From assembly GCA_963751165.1 (NCBI GenBank), contig CAVVTP010000015.1, forward strand, positions 682,001 through 746,000: a DNA stretch of 64,000 nucleotides, written 5' to 3'. Position 1 is the stretch's first letter. Every line of letters begins with the position of its first letter. The DNA is from Roseiarcus sp963751165. Lineage in GTDB: Bacteria > Pseudomonadota > Alphaproteobacteria > Rhizobiales > Beijerinckiaceae. The notes below the pieces were generated by a model, which was not told the DNA's origin, did not search any database, and saw only the letters and a list, made by a program, of their open reading frames with translations. Shown one piece after another: positions 27,388 through 37,489 of this stretch. A program made the translations under genes and the position numbers.

Positions 27388-28863
27388 ATGAATCCCGCGC
27401 CGCAGCCGCTCCGCAGACTTTGGCTGATCTGGTTCCTCGTCGCGTTCGGCGCGCTGAATGTCTTCGGCCCGACGCTCGACGCATGGCGTCGCGTCGACGA
27501 TCCCGCGTCGGTCGATTGGGCGATGCTGCGCCAGCGCCAGAGCGTGGGGGAGCGGCTCCTGACCGCCTTGCGCGACGACGGTGACGTCGATCGCTATTTC
27601 GCCTACGCCGAGGCGACGCTTGGGCGGCCTTATGGGGCCGACTTCGTCCGGCCGGCCGGCGCGGCGGGCCCCGAGGGCCCGCCCGACCCAAGCCATGTCG
27701 CCACGCCCAAGCGGCCGCTTTTGCCCTGGCGAGATTTCACCGTCGAATATCCGCCCGGCATGATGATCGCGGCGCTCGCGCCGGCGCTGCTGACCAGCGA
27801 TGAGGACAGGTATTTCCGCCTCTTCGCCCTCGAGATGGAGGCGGCGCTGACGCTCGCCGTGTGGCTCGCGGTCCGGACCGCCGGCCGGCTGAGACCCGAC
27901 GCCAGCGCGAAGGCGCTGCGGCAGGCGATTGTTCTGACCCTGGCGCTCGGCGTCATCGCGGCGCGCCGCTACGATCCGGTCGTGGCGCTCACGGTCGCCG
28001 CAGCCGTTTATGCGCTTGTTCTCCGCCAGCGTGCCCTCGCCGGCGCCGCGCTCGGCCTCGCTGTTGCGATGAAGGGCGTCCCGATCCTCCTTGCTCCGAT
28101 CTTTGTCATTCACGCCGTTGCTGGACGGGACTGGAAGGGTCTTGCCTCGGGCGCGGCCGGGGGAGCCGTCACGCTAGGGCTGGCCGCGGCGGCCTATGTG
28201 GCGGTGGCGGGCCCGCATGCGCTCGACGCCATCGCCTATCACGGGGCACGACCGCTGCAGATCGAGACGGTTTACAGCGGCCTTCTGATCCTCGCCCACG
28301 CTTTCGATCCGACGTTTCTGTCAAAGACGTTCAGCTACGGCTCGCTCAACGCGGTCTCGCCGGCCGAACCGGCGCTGCGCGCGCTCTCGACCGCCCTCGT
28401 CGTCGCGGGCGTGCTTGGAAGCTGGCTCTACGCCTGGCGGGCCATGGGCGCCGCCCGTGATGACGGCGAGCGGCTCATGTCGCTTGTCCGCGCGAGCCTC
28501 ACCTGTTTCGTCGCCTTCATCACGCTCGGCAAGGTGTTCAGTCCGCAGTATTGCGTCTGGCTGATCCCCCTCGCGGCGCTGGCCGCGCCGTTCTCGCCCC
28601 CTCCCGCGCAAAGACTGCTGCCAGCCGCCTTTCTCATGGTCCAGGCGGAATACCCGTTCCTGTATGGCCTGTTCTATAAATCGCTCGCCGCGGCGGCCGG
28701 CATGCTGATCCTCGTGCGCACGGTCTGGCTATGGCGCTATGGGGTCGCCATGCTGGGCGTCGATCGCTTCGGCGCGCTGCCGGATGCATTCGCGAACGAA
28801 AATTCCAGTGATCCGCCTTATTCGGGCCAAAAGGCGTCGTCCGCGGCCTCCTCGAATCGGTAA
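27388..28863 (+). CDS. GT87/DUF2029-like membrane glycosyltransferase
   Basis: This 491-residue polytopic protein resembles the GT-C fold mannosyltransferases of the DUF2029/GT87 group, which use a lipid-linked sugar donor at the membrane. Visible are a first helix (LWLIWFLVAFGALNVFG), an extracytoplasmic loop ending DFTVEYPPGMMIAALAPA, about ten further helices and the late motif KVFSPQYCVWLIPL typical of the family. Acceptor and sugar are unknown. MNPAPQPLRR at 27388 is taken as the start since the upstream frame is not protein-like. Its last 46 bases overlap the end of the opposing DUF29 gene. Confidence 0.7.
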   Translation: MNPAPQPLRRLWLIWFLVAFGALNVFGPTLDAWRRVDDPASVDWAMLRQRQSVGERLLTALRDDGDVDRYFAYAEATLGRPYGADFVRPAGAAGPEGPPDPSHVATPKRPLLPWRDFTVEYPPGMMIAALAPALLTSDEDRYFRLFALEMEAALTLAVWLAVRTAGRLRPDASAKALRQAIVLTLALGVIAARRYDPVVALTVAAAVYALVLRQRALAGAALGLAVAMKGVPILLAPIFVIHAVAGRDWKGLASGAAGGAVTLGLAAAAYVAVAGPHALDAIAYHGARPLQIETVYSGLLILAHAFDPTFLSKTFSYGSLNAVSPAEPALRALSTALVVAGVLGSWLYAWRAMGAARDDGERLMSLVRASLTCFVAFITLGKVFSPQYCVWLIPLAALAAPFSPPPAQRLLPAAFLMVQAEYPFLYGLFYKSLAAAAGMLILVRTVWLWRYGVAMLGVDRFGALPDAFANENSSDPPYSGQKASSAASSNR

Positions 28864-29249
28864 GGCGCCGTATTCGGAAAGTCGCTTTCCGGCAAACCCG
28901 TCTCGCGCGCCGCGCCGATCACGGCGAGCTCGTAAGCCTCCGCAAACGATTCGCCGAGCCTCGCCTTGAGGCTCGGATTGTCGTTCAAATGACTTCGAAG
29001 CCGGATGCGCTGTTCCCGAATGCTCGAGCTCCAGCTTGGGCTTCGGAAGCCGGGCTGAAACTGCCACTTGAGAAGGTGCAGAAGGAGGATCGTGAGCCGG
29101 TTGACAAGCTCGCGCTTCTCGCCTCGCCCCATGCTTTCGATCTCCTCGGCGATATTCGCCATGTCGGCTGCGGCAAAGCGGCCAGTGCGCAGGAGCGTCG
29201 CCTGCTCCATCGCCCAGGCGTAAAAATCGGTCTCGTAGGCGTTTGACAT
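28818..29249 (-). CDS. DUF29 domain-containing protein
   Basis: A 143-residue protein of the DUF29 family (PF01724). The pattern YETDFYAWAMEQATLLRTGR, then ANIAEEIESMGRGEKRELVN, LLLHLLKWQFQP and LRSHLNDNPSLKARLGE is characteristic. The function of the family is unknown; copies are common in alphaproteobacteria and cyanobacteria and often sit on accessory DNA. The start MSNAYETDF at 29249 fits the family better than the upstream ATG at 29324. Confidence 0.85.
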   Translation of the reverse strand: MSNAYETDFYAWAMEQATLLRTGRFAAADMANIAEEIESMGRGEKRELVNRLTILLLHLLKWQFQPGFRSPSWSSSIREQRIRLRSHLNDNPSLKARLGESFAEAYELAVIGAARETGLPESDFPNTAPYRFEEAADDAFWPE

Positions 29250-29380
29250 CGCGCAGCGTCCGTCAGCAGCATCGCCCTCTGAGGGAATTATGCGCTTTAC
29301 CCCCATCCGGCGCAAACGATCCACAACACTTGCCCGCAGCCCTCTCGACGCGCACGACCTCGATTGCGTAAATCAAACCA

Positions 29381-32300
29381 ATGGAATCGTCCGCCGTCAT
29401 CAAGGCCGTCGGCTTCGTGCATCTGCACGTGCACAGCGCCTTTTCGCTGCGCGAAGGGGCGCTGACGATCGAGACGCTGGCGAAGCTCGCCAAGGCCGAC
29501 GACATGCCGGCGCTCGCCATCACCGACACCAACAACCTCTTCGGTGCGCTCGAATTCTCGGAAAAGCTCGCGAAGGCGGGCGTTCAACCGATCGTCGGAA
29601 TGCAGGCGACGATCGATTTCGGCGACGCTCCGCCGTCCTCCTCCCGCCTCGCCGAGCAGCGCCTGATGCGCGCCTCCATCGTGCTCCTCGCCCAGAACGA
29701 GACCGGCTATCGCCATCTGATGCGGCTCGCCTCGAGCCTCTGGCTCGATCCGAGGGAGGGCGACGAGCCGCATGTCCCGTTCGACTCCCTCGTCGGCTGC
29801 GAGGGGCTCATCGCCCTGACCGGCGGGCCTGCCGGGCCGATCGACCGGGCGCTCGGCCAGCACATGGCCGATCTGGCCGAGAGCCGGCTCCGCCGGCTCG
29901 CGTCGGCTTTCGACCGGCGCCTCTATGTCGAGCTTCAGCGGCACGGAATCGGATCCGAGGCCGCGATCGAACCGGCGCTCATCGATCTCGCCGACCGGTT
30001 CGGTCTACCGCTGGTTGCGACCAACGAACCCTATTTCGCCGCCCGCTCAGACTACGAGGCGCATGACGCGCTGCTATGCGTTGCCGAGGGGACCCTGATT
30101 TCGGCCTCCGACCGCCGCCGCCTGTCGACCGAGCACCGGTTCAAGACGCGCGCCGAGATGACCGAGCTCTTCGCCGACCTCACGGAGGCGACCGAAGCCA
30201 GCGTCGAGATCGCCATGCGCTGCGCCTATCGGCCCTTGACCAGAAAGCCGATCTTGCCCCGCTTCTCCGTCCCCGGCGGCGATGCGGTCGACGAAGAGCA
30301 GGAGCTGCGGCGCCAAGCGCACGAGGGGCTCGAGGCCCGTCTCGCCCATCACGGCCTCGCCCCCGGCTACGCGCGGCAGCAATATGACGAACGGCTCGCC
30401 TTCGAGCTCGACGTCATCGTCAAGATGAAATTCCCGGGCTACTTCCTCATCGTCGCCGACTTCATCAAATGGGCCAAAGCGCAGGAAATCCCGGTCGGGC
30501 CGGGCCGCGGCTCGGGCGCCGGCTCGCTGGTCGCATGGGCGCTCACTATCACCGACCTCGATCCGATGCGCTTCGGACTCCTGTTCGAGCGTTTCCTCAA
30601 CCCGGAGCGTGTGTCGATGCCGGACTTCGACATCGACTTCTGCCAGGACCGGCGCGACGAGGTGATCGCTTACGTGCGCGAGCGCTACGGCGCCGACCGG
30701 GTGGCGCAGATCATCACCTTCGGCTCGTTCCTCGCGCGCGGAGTCATGCGCAACGTCGGCCGCGTGCTCGAAATGCCGCTCGGCCAAGTCGACAAGCTCG
30801 CAAAGCTCGTGCCGATGAACCCCGCCCATCCAGTGACGCTGAAGCAGGCGGTCGCGGACGAAGCCCGCCTGCAGGACGCGGCGAAGGCCGACGAGCGGGT
30901 CGGGCAGATGCTCGCGATCGCGGAGCGGCTCGAGGGCCTCTATTCCAACGCCTCGACTTACGCCGCCGGCGTCGTCATCGGCGACCGGCCGCTGACCGAT
31001 CTCGTGCCGCTCTATCGCGATCCGAAGGCGGCGATGCCGGCGACCCAGTTCAACATGAAGTGGGTCGAGCCCGCGGGTCTGGTCAAATTTGACTTTCTCG
31101 GTCTCAAGACGCTGACCACGCTTCAGCGCGCCATCAAGCTGATCTATCGGCGCGGAAACGCTGTCGACCTCGGCAACATCCCGCTCGACGACGCCAAGAC
31201 GTACGAGATGCTCGGACGCGGCGAGACGGTCGGCGTGTTCCAGGTGGAAAGCGCGGGCATGCGCAAAGCGCTGGTCGAGATGCGCGCCGACCGGTTCGAG
31301 GACATCATCGCCCTCGTCGCCCTCTACCGGCCGGGCCCCATGGCGAACATCCCGACCTATTGCGCCCGCAAGCTCGGCCACGAGAAGCCCGACACCATCC
31401 ATCCGACGATCGAGCCGGTTTTGCGCGAGACCTTCGGCGTCATCATCTACCAGGAACAGGTGATGCAGATCGCGCAGGTCCTGTCGGGCTATTCGCTCGG
31501 CGAAGCCGACATGCTGCGCCGCGCGATGGGCAAGAAGATCAAGAAGGAGATGGACGCCCAGCGCGCCCGTTTCGTCGACGGCGCGGTCGAGCGCGGGACC
31601 GCGCGGACGAAGGCCGACGAGATCTTCGATCTTCTCGCCAAGTTCGCCGACTACGGCTTCAACAAGAGTTCATGCGGCGGCCTATGCGCTGATCGCCTAC
31701 TGGACCGGCTGGTTCAAGGCGAACCACCCGGCCGAATTCCTCGCCGCCTCCATGACCCTCGACAAGGGCAATACCGACAAGCTCGCCGAGTTCCGTGCCG
31801 AGGCGCAGCGGCTCGGCATCGAGGTCGCTCCTCCTTCGGTCAACGCCTCTCAGGTCGATTTCGACGTGCGCGCCGGCGACGATGGCGGCGCGGCGATCGT
31901 CTATGCTCTGAGCGCCATCAAGGGGGTGGGCGAAGCGCAAGCCGAGGGGCTCGTCAAGGCGCGCGGCGGAAAACCGTTCGCCTCGCTCGCCGACATCGCC
32001 GGCCGGCTCGATCCGCGCCTGGTCAACAAGAAGGCGCTCGAGAGCCTCGCGGCGGCGGGCACGTTCGACGAGCTCGAGCCCGACCGGGCCCTGGTCTTCG
32101 CCGCGATCGAGCCGATGCTGGCGATCGCCAACGCGAGCGCTTCGGAAAAGGCATCGGGGCAGAACGCCCTGTTCGGCGATACGGAGGCAGCGCCGCTGAA
32201 AGTTGCGGCGGATCCGTGGACGGAGGCCGAAAAGCTCAAGCGAGAGTTCGACGCGGTCGGCTTCTTTCTCTCGGGGCACCCGTTGGAAGCCTACAATACA

Positions 32301-32842
32301 GCGCTGAAGCGGCTGCGCGCCGGTCGCTGGGCGGAATTCGTCCGCTCGGTGCGCGCCGGCGCGACGACTGCGCGGTTGGGAGCGAGCGTGCTCGACCGGA
32401 CCGAGCGGCGCACCAAGAGCGGCTCGAAGATGGGCATCGTGCAGCTCTCCGACCCGTCGGGCCAGTACGAGGCGATCATCTTTCAGGAAGCGCTGAACCA
32501 GTTCCGCGACCTGCTCGAGAAAGGCGCGGACGTGCTGGTGACGCTCCAGGCGAACGTCGAGGGCGAGGACGTGCGCGCCCGCATCGTCAACGTTGAGCGG
32601 CTCAACGACGCTGCCGCCAAAGTCCAAAAGGGCTTCTTCGCATCTTCGTGCGCGACGAGAGCCCGCTCGCCTCGATCGAGAGCCGCCTCAGCGCGCCCGG
32701 CGAGAGCGAGGTGTCGCTGGTCGTCGTCCTCGGGCCGAAGGAGGAGGTCGAGATCCGCCTGCCCGGCCGCTACGCCCTGAGCCCGACGGTCGCCGGGGCG
32801 CTCAAGGCCGCGGCCGGTGTGCTGGCGGTCGAGCATGTGTAG
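29381..32842 (+). CDS. dnaE: DNA polymerase III alpha subunit (two frameshifts)
   Basis: This is a DnaE1-type replicative polymerase. The joined reading frame is about 1,153 residues, a normal length. It has an N-terminal PHP domain (GFVHLHVHSAFSLREGALT), the palm with catalytic aspartates in MPDFDIDFCQDRRDEVI (near residue 415), a beta-clamp region and a C-terminal OB fold with GIVQLSDPSGQYEAIIF. The frame is broken twice. An extra T at 31669-31670 splits GFNKS from HAAAYALIAYWTGWF. Near 32631 one base is lost (or two gained) before LLRIFVRDESPL. The segments are 29381-31669, 31671-32632 and 32633-32842. Because the gene is essential, sequencing or assembly error is the likeliest cause. Confidence 0.9.
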
Positions 32843-32854
32843 CGGGATCGAGTT

Positions 32855-33040
32855 CCCCTGGTATCAGGGAAAAGAACAGGGAAGCGGGCTCCCGGGGGTT
32901 TGACTTTCGAGTTTCGGATCTAGAAAAGGCTAACGAGTTCGATCGGGTTGCGCTGAAATTCCCTGCGCCTCGGAACAGAGGAATTTTTTGCCCAAAACAG
33001 CGGAATAATTGACGCGAAAAGCGTGCGAACAGGGAAGACG
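32855..33040. repeat. second copy of the CAGGGAATT dispersed repeat
   Basis: The spacer after dnaE carries AGAACAGGGAAG, AGAAAAGGCTAACGAGTTCG, AAATTCCCTGCG and GCGAACAGGGAAG motifs in the same general order as the complement of the block at 2515-2700, with many substitutions. No protein-like frame is present. It lies between the dnaE stop and the tRNA gene. Confidence 0.5.
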
Positions 33041-33209
33041 CCCTCGGGTCCGAATGCTCCTTCCCTGCCGGCGGCGCGAACGAGCGCACAAACATCCTCG
33101 CCAAAGCCGTGGCGCGCGACCTTCCGCTTCGGAAGCGGCATCCGAAAGGCTTGCGCACGTGGCCGCTCTTCGCTATTGACGCCGCCTGCTCCCTTCCGCG
33201 AGGGCCCGT

Positions 33210-33283
33210 TGGGGGATAGTTCAACGGTAGAACTGCGGACTCTGACTCCGTCAATCTTGGTTCGAATCCAGGTCCCCCAGCCA
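33210..33283 (+). tRNA. tRNA-Gln (anticodon CTG)
   Basis: A complete 74-base cloverleaf is readable. The acceptor stem TGGGGGA pairs with TCCCCCA. The D arm is GTTC/GAAC with AACGGTA. The anticodon stem GCGGA/TCCGT surrounds the loop CTCTGAC, giving anticodon CTG. The T arm CTTGG/CCAGG carries TTCGAAT. Discriminator G is followed by an encoded CCA. Opposite-strand frames reading MAGGPGFEPR are shadows of this gene. Confidence 0.95.
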
Positions 33284-33559
33284 TTCTCGGTCAATACCCA
33301 AAAATTAAATGATTTGAGGGCGATGCGGACCCCCAGTCACGGCCTTTCTACCCTCGCCTAACTTTCGAGGCGGTGATTTGCGGGCGTTCGCATATCGGGG
33401 GCCAGCAAAAGCCGCGTCTCCTTTGTGCCCGATCTTCGCCACAAGCCTGACGGCATTGTGAACTATTTTGACGAGCGATTGTGGAGCAAAAGAGTTTGCG
33501 CTGTAAAAGTAGTGGGGACAGGCGGGCGTCAACCTGACGGTATCTGATACCGGAGAAAG

Positions 33560-33805
33560 ATGATGCTCAATCTGATCGAAATTGAACTGACACGAATTCG
33601 TAGGATGGCGGAGCGCGCCAACGACGATTTTCTGCTGTATATAATCGACATGGCTATCCTGGAGGCGAACCGCATGGCTCGATGTGCGGTTGATGACGTT
33701 AGCGCTTTACACGCTTCGGCCGAGATCGACTGGTCGTGCAGCCGCGAGGCGACGCCGGTAGAGGGCCGCGACTCCCAGTCGCCAGTTCACTGGGGGTGGA
33801 CCTGA
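33560..33805 (+). CDS. small conserved-type hypothetical protein
   Basis: An 81-residue frame with a good ribosome site (GGAGAAAG just before ATG ATG at 33560/33563). The first half, LNLIEIELTRIRRMAERAND then DFLLYIIDMAILEANRMAR, is a regular amphipathic helix pattern. I have seen similar small proteins in Hyphomicrobiales, with no known function. The second half is less protein-like. No partner gene is adjacent; it is the first frame after tRNA-Gln. Confidence 0.5.
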   Translation: MMLNLIEIELTRIRRMAERANDDFLLYIIDMAILEANRMARCAVDDVSALHASAEIDWSCSREATPVEGRDSQSPVHWGWT

Positions 33806-35314
33806 TCGCTTGACTTCGAACCGGAAAGTTGGGCTGTCGCAGGTGTGCTCTGTCTTGAACTCAGCGACGGCGTGAGGGCCGGCTCCCAAAGGGCAACCAG
33901 CGGGGGCTTGCTCCAGACACAAACCTGAGCCTGGAGGTTAGGGGTTCGGGCTGGGTTGGCGTAGTCGTGTATGCATGGTTTTTATAAGCGATGGCTTTAG
34001 TGGGGGAAGCGCTTGCAAAGCGGGCCCAGCGAGCGAAGGTCTCCGCGCCGATTTCGCTCGACGAAGCCCGCCCGACCCCAACTTCGAAATGGGCCGCTCC
34101 GGGCGGCCTTTTGAGGACTACGTGAGTTGTGCGGATGCGCTGGCGCAAAATGAGACCTTCTGCGTACCCCACCTGCGACCACGAGAACGCCAGCAAGAAA
34201 CCCTCAGCATGAAGCAGAGCTTCTGCTAGCACGGCGTTCTTGTCCCCGAGGCGCGTCGCCGACGATCACCCGGAAGTCGGATTATCTTCAAGCAGCGTGT
34301 GTGGACGATAGGGCTTGGTCGACTCAGCGCGCACCCATCGCTGATGTCGCGCCTCAACCAGCAAGCGGACGATTGCGACACGCCTCTCGGCCAGTCGCAA
34401 TCTCGTGCCCGATAATGCGCGAAAGCTCAGTTCTGCCGCCTTCGACGACCGACCGGGATGATGGCGAATAATCTGTTGGGCGTGCATGATGCGCCTCCAG
34501 GCAACATCCCCGCTGTCGCTCGCCCCCCTTTGCTCACTGTCCCTCGCCGCGCGCGTCGATCTCAGCGTTCGAAGCGGCTCCTCACGCCCATCATCACGTA
34601 TACGACTTGTTTGCGGCTTTTTTGTCGCAGCGCGCCCGCTCAGATCGCCGCAGGACGGCGTTTGGCGAGCGAGTGGAAGCCGCCGAAGTGAGTTTCAAAT
34701 ACCTTCTCTGCACCTGACCACTACTTGGCGGCTCGAACACGGCCGTTATGTTGTGACTACCGCAAGCTGGACACAAGAGGCGCGACTGAAGGCGAAGGCG
34801 GGAAGTTCGGGCGCGCGTGCAAACCAACGTGTCGAGATCGAGCTCCCTCCGATAGACGCATCGCCGGATCGACTTCGTGCCCTCGCGATAGCCATCACTG
34901 CATATGCACCTTCCAGCCAAGGCTGCGCGCAATACCCAATGTCTCGACTTCCAACGAACGAAAGTGGCTTATCGAGGGGGGCTCTCGTCAGTCTCCGGCC
35001 CGCTTACTATCCCATTCGCTCCAGACAGGTGGGCACATGCCGTGCGGAAGGGGCGCAATGAGAGGGCGCGGCGGCGGGCGGCGAGCGGCGGTCCGGCGGG
35101 GGAACTCGCGACGCGACATGGGCCTCACGATCCAGGCCATACTTGTGCCGTGCCGAACTGGTAGCGTGGCCGCTTGGGACGGGTTTTCGAGCCCACGCGC
35201 CGGCTCTCGAAGCGGCCAAGTCTTGCTATCGTGACCCAGCTTCGTCATCATGAGCCCCGCTAGGTCAGCGAAGCTACACCGCCCGCCTAAAGATAAGATG
35301 GGAGGAGTTCGGGC
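33806..35314. other. gene-poor stretch behind tRNA-Gln
   Basis: About 1.5 kb with no intact recognisable gene. Overlapping open frames on both strands are compositional. The only protein-like remnant is a minus-strand zinc-ribbon frame at 34594-34932. No integrase, transposase or copy of the tRNA 3' end was found by eye. The base composition seems more even than in the coding regions on either side. Confidence 0.4.
34594..34932 (-). pseudogene. possible decayed zinc-ribbon protein
   Basis: The frame contains RRELDLDTLVCTRARTSRL followed by RLQSRLLCPACGSHNITAVF and EPPS. This resembles the end of small zinc-ribbon proteins of Hyphomicrobiales, in which a CxxC finger follows an LDLDxL segment. 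The partner N-terminal CxxC is not clear, and the part after EPPS is not family-like. I read it as a relic or a degraded gene; a functional variant is possible. Confidence 0.3.
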
Positions 35315-35515
35315 GTGGCTATCGGATTGTATCTGACGCCGGACGGAATGGTCATGGTCGAGTATGGAACCAGGAAAATACCTATATCATCCGCTGAATA
35401 TAGGGCGAATGGTTATAAACCGTCCTTCGAGAAACTGATGGAAAAAATGCCCAGGGCGGATAAGTCGCAGGTCGATCCCCAACTCTCGCGAGCAGCGGGA
35501 CATTTCCGGCGCTAG
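35315..35515 (+). CDS. small hypothetical protein
   Basis: A 66-residue frame starting with GTG, preceded by GGGAGGAG at a suitable distance. The sequence MAIGLYLTPDGMVMVEYGTR followed by KIPISSAEYRANGYKPSFEK looks like a compact small protein with short strands and a YRxxGYxP motif that I recognise loosely from other Hyphomicrobiales proteins. Function unknown. It lies in an otherwise gene-poor region with no neighbours in operon distance. Confidence 0.5.
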   Translation: MAIGLYLTPDGMVMVEYGTRKIPISSAEYRANGYKPSFEKLMEKMPRADKSQVDPQLSRAAGHFRR

Positions 35516-36271
35516 GGCGCGGTCTTAGTCGTCTTGGTCGTGCCTGACCCGATGCGTCCAGATGGCGCCGTTCGGGAGCCGTTGAGCGGCCGTGATAGTG
35601 GCTTGTCTGGCGCACGACGCTTTCGGCAGGCCGCCGCCATTGTCCCCATAGCGTTCAATTTCTCGCGATGATAATCTCGACTGCGGCGGCGGCCCCTGTT
35701 TTCCCATCGCACAACAGGATGACACCTCCGCTATGGCGAGCCGGGCGTAAAGCAGGGCGAGTTGCAGGACCGCTCTGTCATTCGGTGGCTGCGGTGCTCC
35801 TCCCCAACAGCACGCCGATTGCGCCCGGCTCGACTTTCCACTTTACGCCTGGCGAACGGGAATGCAATCGCGCTGATTGTGTGTGATGCGTCGTATCATC
35901 GCCGGTGCACGTGATCGGGCTTCGCTTCCGGTGCTATGCCTCGCATAGCAGCAGCGGCCGGTGATGGACATTCTAAGCTCAATCTTTTGATACGACACGA
36001 TCTCCGCGAGTGTCCCCCACTTAACTCCCATTTGCGGTGTTGCGGTCTGTCCCTTGACGGCCATTTCGATCGTGGGCGCTACCCTATAGGCGCGTGAATC
36101 GGTATGGAATAGGGCCCTCGTTTTCAGGGTGATCGTCATCCAATCGGGAGCCCGGGAACAAGGGCCCGCACGGGCCTCTTGTTTGGGAGGCCGAGCTCAG
36201 CCAGGACCGACTTCCAAACCTCGTGGAGATTGAGCGTCATCAAAACCTTCGACCTAGGTAACGCCCGCTCT
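35516..36271. other. gene-poor stretch, nothing recognised
   Basis: About 750 bases. Short open frames on both strands have no ribosome site plus protein-like character together. No repeat or RNA gene could be identified. Confidence 0.35.
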
Positions 36272-36574
36272 TCAACGGCGACAATAATAGCCAAAAGCGG
36301 TGCAGTCCAAGGCGTCCCAGGCGGTTACTGCGCCATCGAACAGACCACCGGCTGCCTCGCCCGCCGCCGCGCCGGCGCCGGCGACGACATTTGCCGGTCC
36401 GTATCGGTAACCGTGGCGATGGACTACGTAATGGTGCATCCGGCTATGCGTCGTATAATGGCGTACGCCGTACGCATTGTCTTGCGCCTGAGCCCTCGCA
36501 GGCGCTGCGGCGACCAAGAGCGCCGAAGCCGTCGCGGCGATAACGGTGGAGACGCAAAGTCCGTTCAAAGTCAT
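36272..36574 (-). CDS. small secreted His/Tyr-rich protein
   Basis: A 100-residue frame with a clear Sec signal peptide (STVIAATASALLVAAAPARA) and GGAG upstream of the ATG at 36574. The mature part is short and rich in His and Tyr (RHYTTHSRMHHYVVHRHGYR), followed by a Gly/Ala-rich hydrophobic stretch (VAGAGAAAGEAAGGL) and a final Cys pair (CTAFGYYC). Such small exported proteins are frequent in Hyphomicrobiales and have no known role; the His cluster could bind metal. Confidence 0.6.
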   Translation of the reverse strand: MTLNGLCVSTVIAATASALLVAAAPARAQAQDNAYGVRHYTTHSRMHHYVVHRHGYRYGPANVVAGAGAAAGEAAGGLFDGAVTAWDALDCTAFGYYCRR

Positions 36575-37489
36575 GACCGTAATCTCCGATTGCGGCGACG
36601 CCGGCTTTGAGCCCCAAACCCCTTGCCGCCTGCAGTCCTCAAAACGATATCGCTTCGAGAAATGTTCCAGCAGAAGGCGGCGGCCCCCTCAGCCTGGCGT
36701 TTCCTTGCCAGCCCCAATGTGCGAAGGACGGCGCGCCCTTTCGCGGGGGCGCGGATCGCGCCATAGTCCGCGCCCCGGCGTGCAACCTCGACAGCATGAC
36801 CAGGGCCAATCGGCCAGCCGCGATCTCTTTCGCCGCGGAGGGCTTCGACGCCAATGACGCGGAGGGACGGCCTTGAGCAAAAAGCACCCGAAGAATGGCC
36901 CTACCCTCGCCAAGGGAAAGAATGGCCCTACCCTCGCCAAGGGAAAACGCAAAAACGCGCGTAGGCGAACGCCTCTCGAGGACGCCCCTCGCGTTGACCC
37001 TTCGAAGCCTGAGCCGCCGGTTTCGCGGAGAGCACTCGGGTTTCTTGCCGAGTGGATCGGAAAGCTACCGAAGGTTGCACGAAAGTGGACAAGCGGGCGA
37101 TCATGAGGAACGGCGGCTCCACGGTGGCCGCTTCAAGACGAAGAAGCCAGCGCGTTCGAAGGCGCGCAACCTGACCTCGCGGGCTGGAGGCCAATATGGG
37201 AGGTCCTCGGGCACGCGTGGAGTTCATCACGCGCCTGGCGCGTGGTGAACGGTGTCACATACCCGGCAGGCACCCCAACGCGGAGGTCAGCGGGCTGTTC
37301 CTCTGAGGAAATCATCGGGCTCCCGCATAGCTGAGCCACGTCATGCTCGCGCCTGCGAGCCTCGCCTCAGGTCGGCTTGCGCCATCCGGCTTGCCATTCG
37401 AGCCCTTAACATGAAGAACTTCGAATTGTAGCCTTTCCTCGGGAAACCCTTCCCATGAGCGAGGCCGGCAAGCCGGCGGATGAATCACC
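36575..37489. other. gene-poor stretch with a 27-base tandem repeat
   Basis: About 900 bases before the SDR gene. It contains two perfect copies of a 27-base unit at 36891-36917 and 36918-36944 (AAGAATGGCCCTACCCTCGC and seven more bases). A TTG-started frame at 36873-37106 with GGAGGGA upstream would translate the repeats as KNGPTLAKG twice in a Lys-rich protein. A competing frame gives EWPYPRQGK. I do not call a gene. Confidence 0.4.
36891..36944. repeat. 27-base perfect tandem duplication
   Basis: Two identical adjacent 27-base units. The length is a multiple of three, so any frame through it is kept in register and repeats nine residues. Confidence 0.8.

Noticed and set aside
32802..33294. 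Minus-strand frames containing MAGGPGFEPR and similar
   Set aside because: These are translations across the antisense of tRNA-Gln, a well-known annotation artefact.
34486..35061. 191-residue plus-strand frame in the gene-poor tract
   Set aside because: No ribosome site or motif; it lies opposite the zinc-ribbon-like relic and looks compositional.
36895..37248. 117-residue plus-strand frame through the 27-base repeats
   Set aside because: Ser/Arg-rich composition without protein-like pattern, and a competing frame has the better ribosome site; left uncalled.
33284..37489. Second copy of the tRNA-Gln 3' end marking an attachment site
   Set aside because: No match to the T-arm and acceptor sequence could be found by eye in the following 4 kb.
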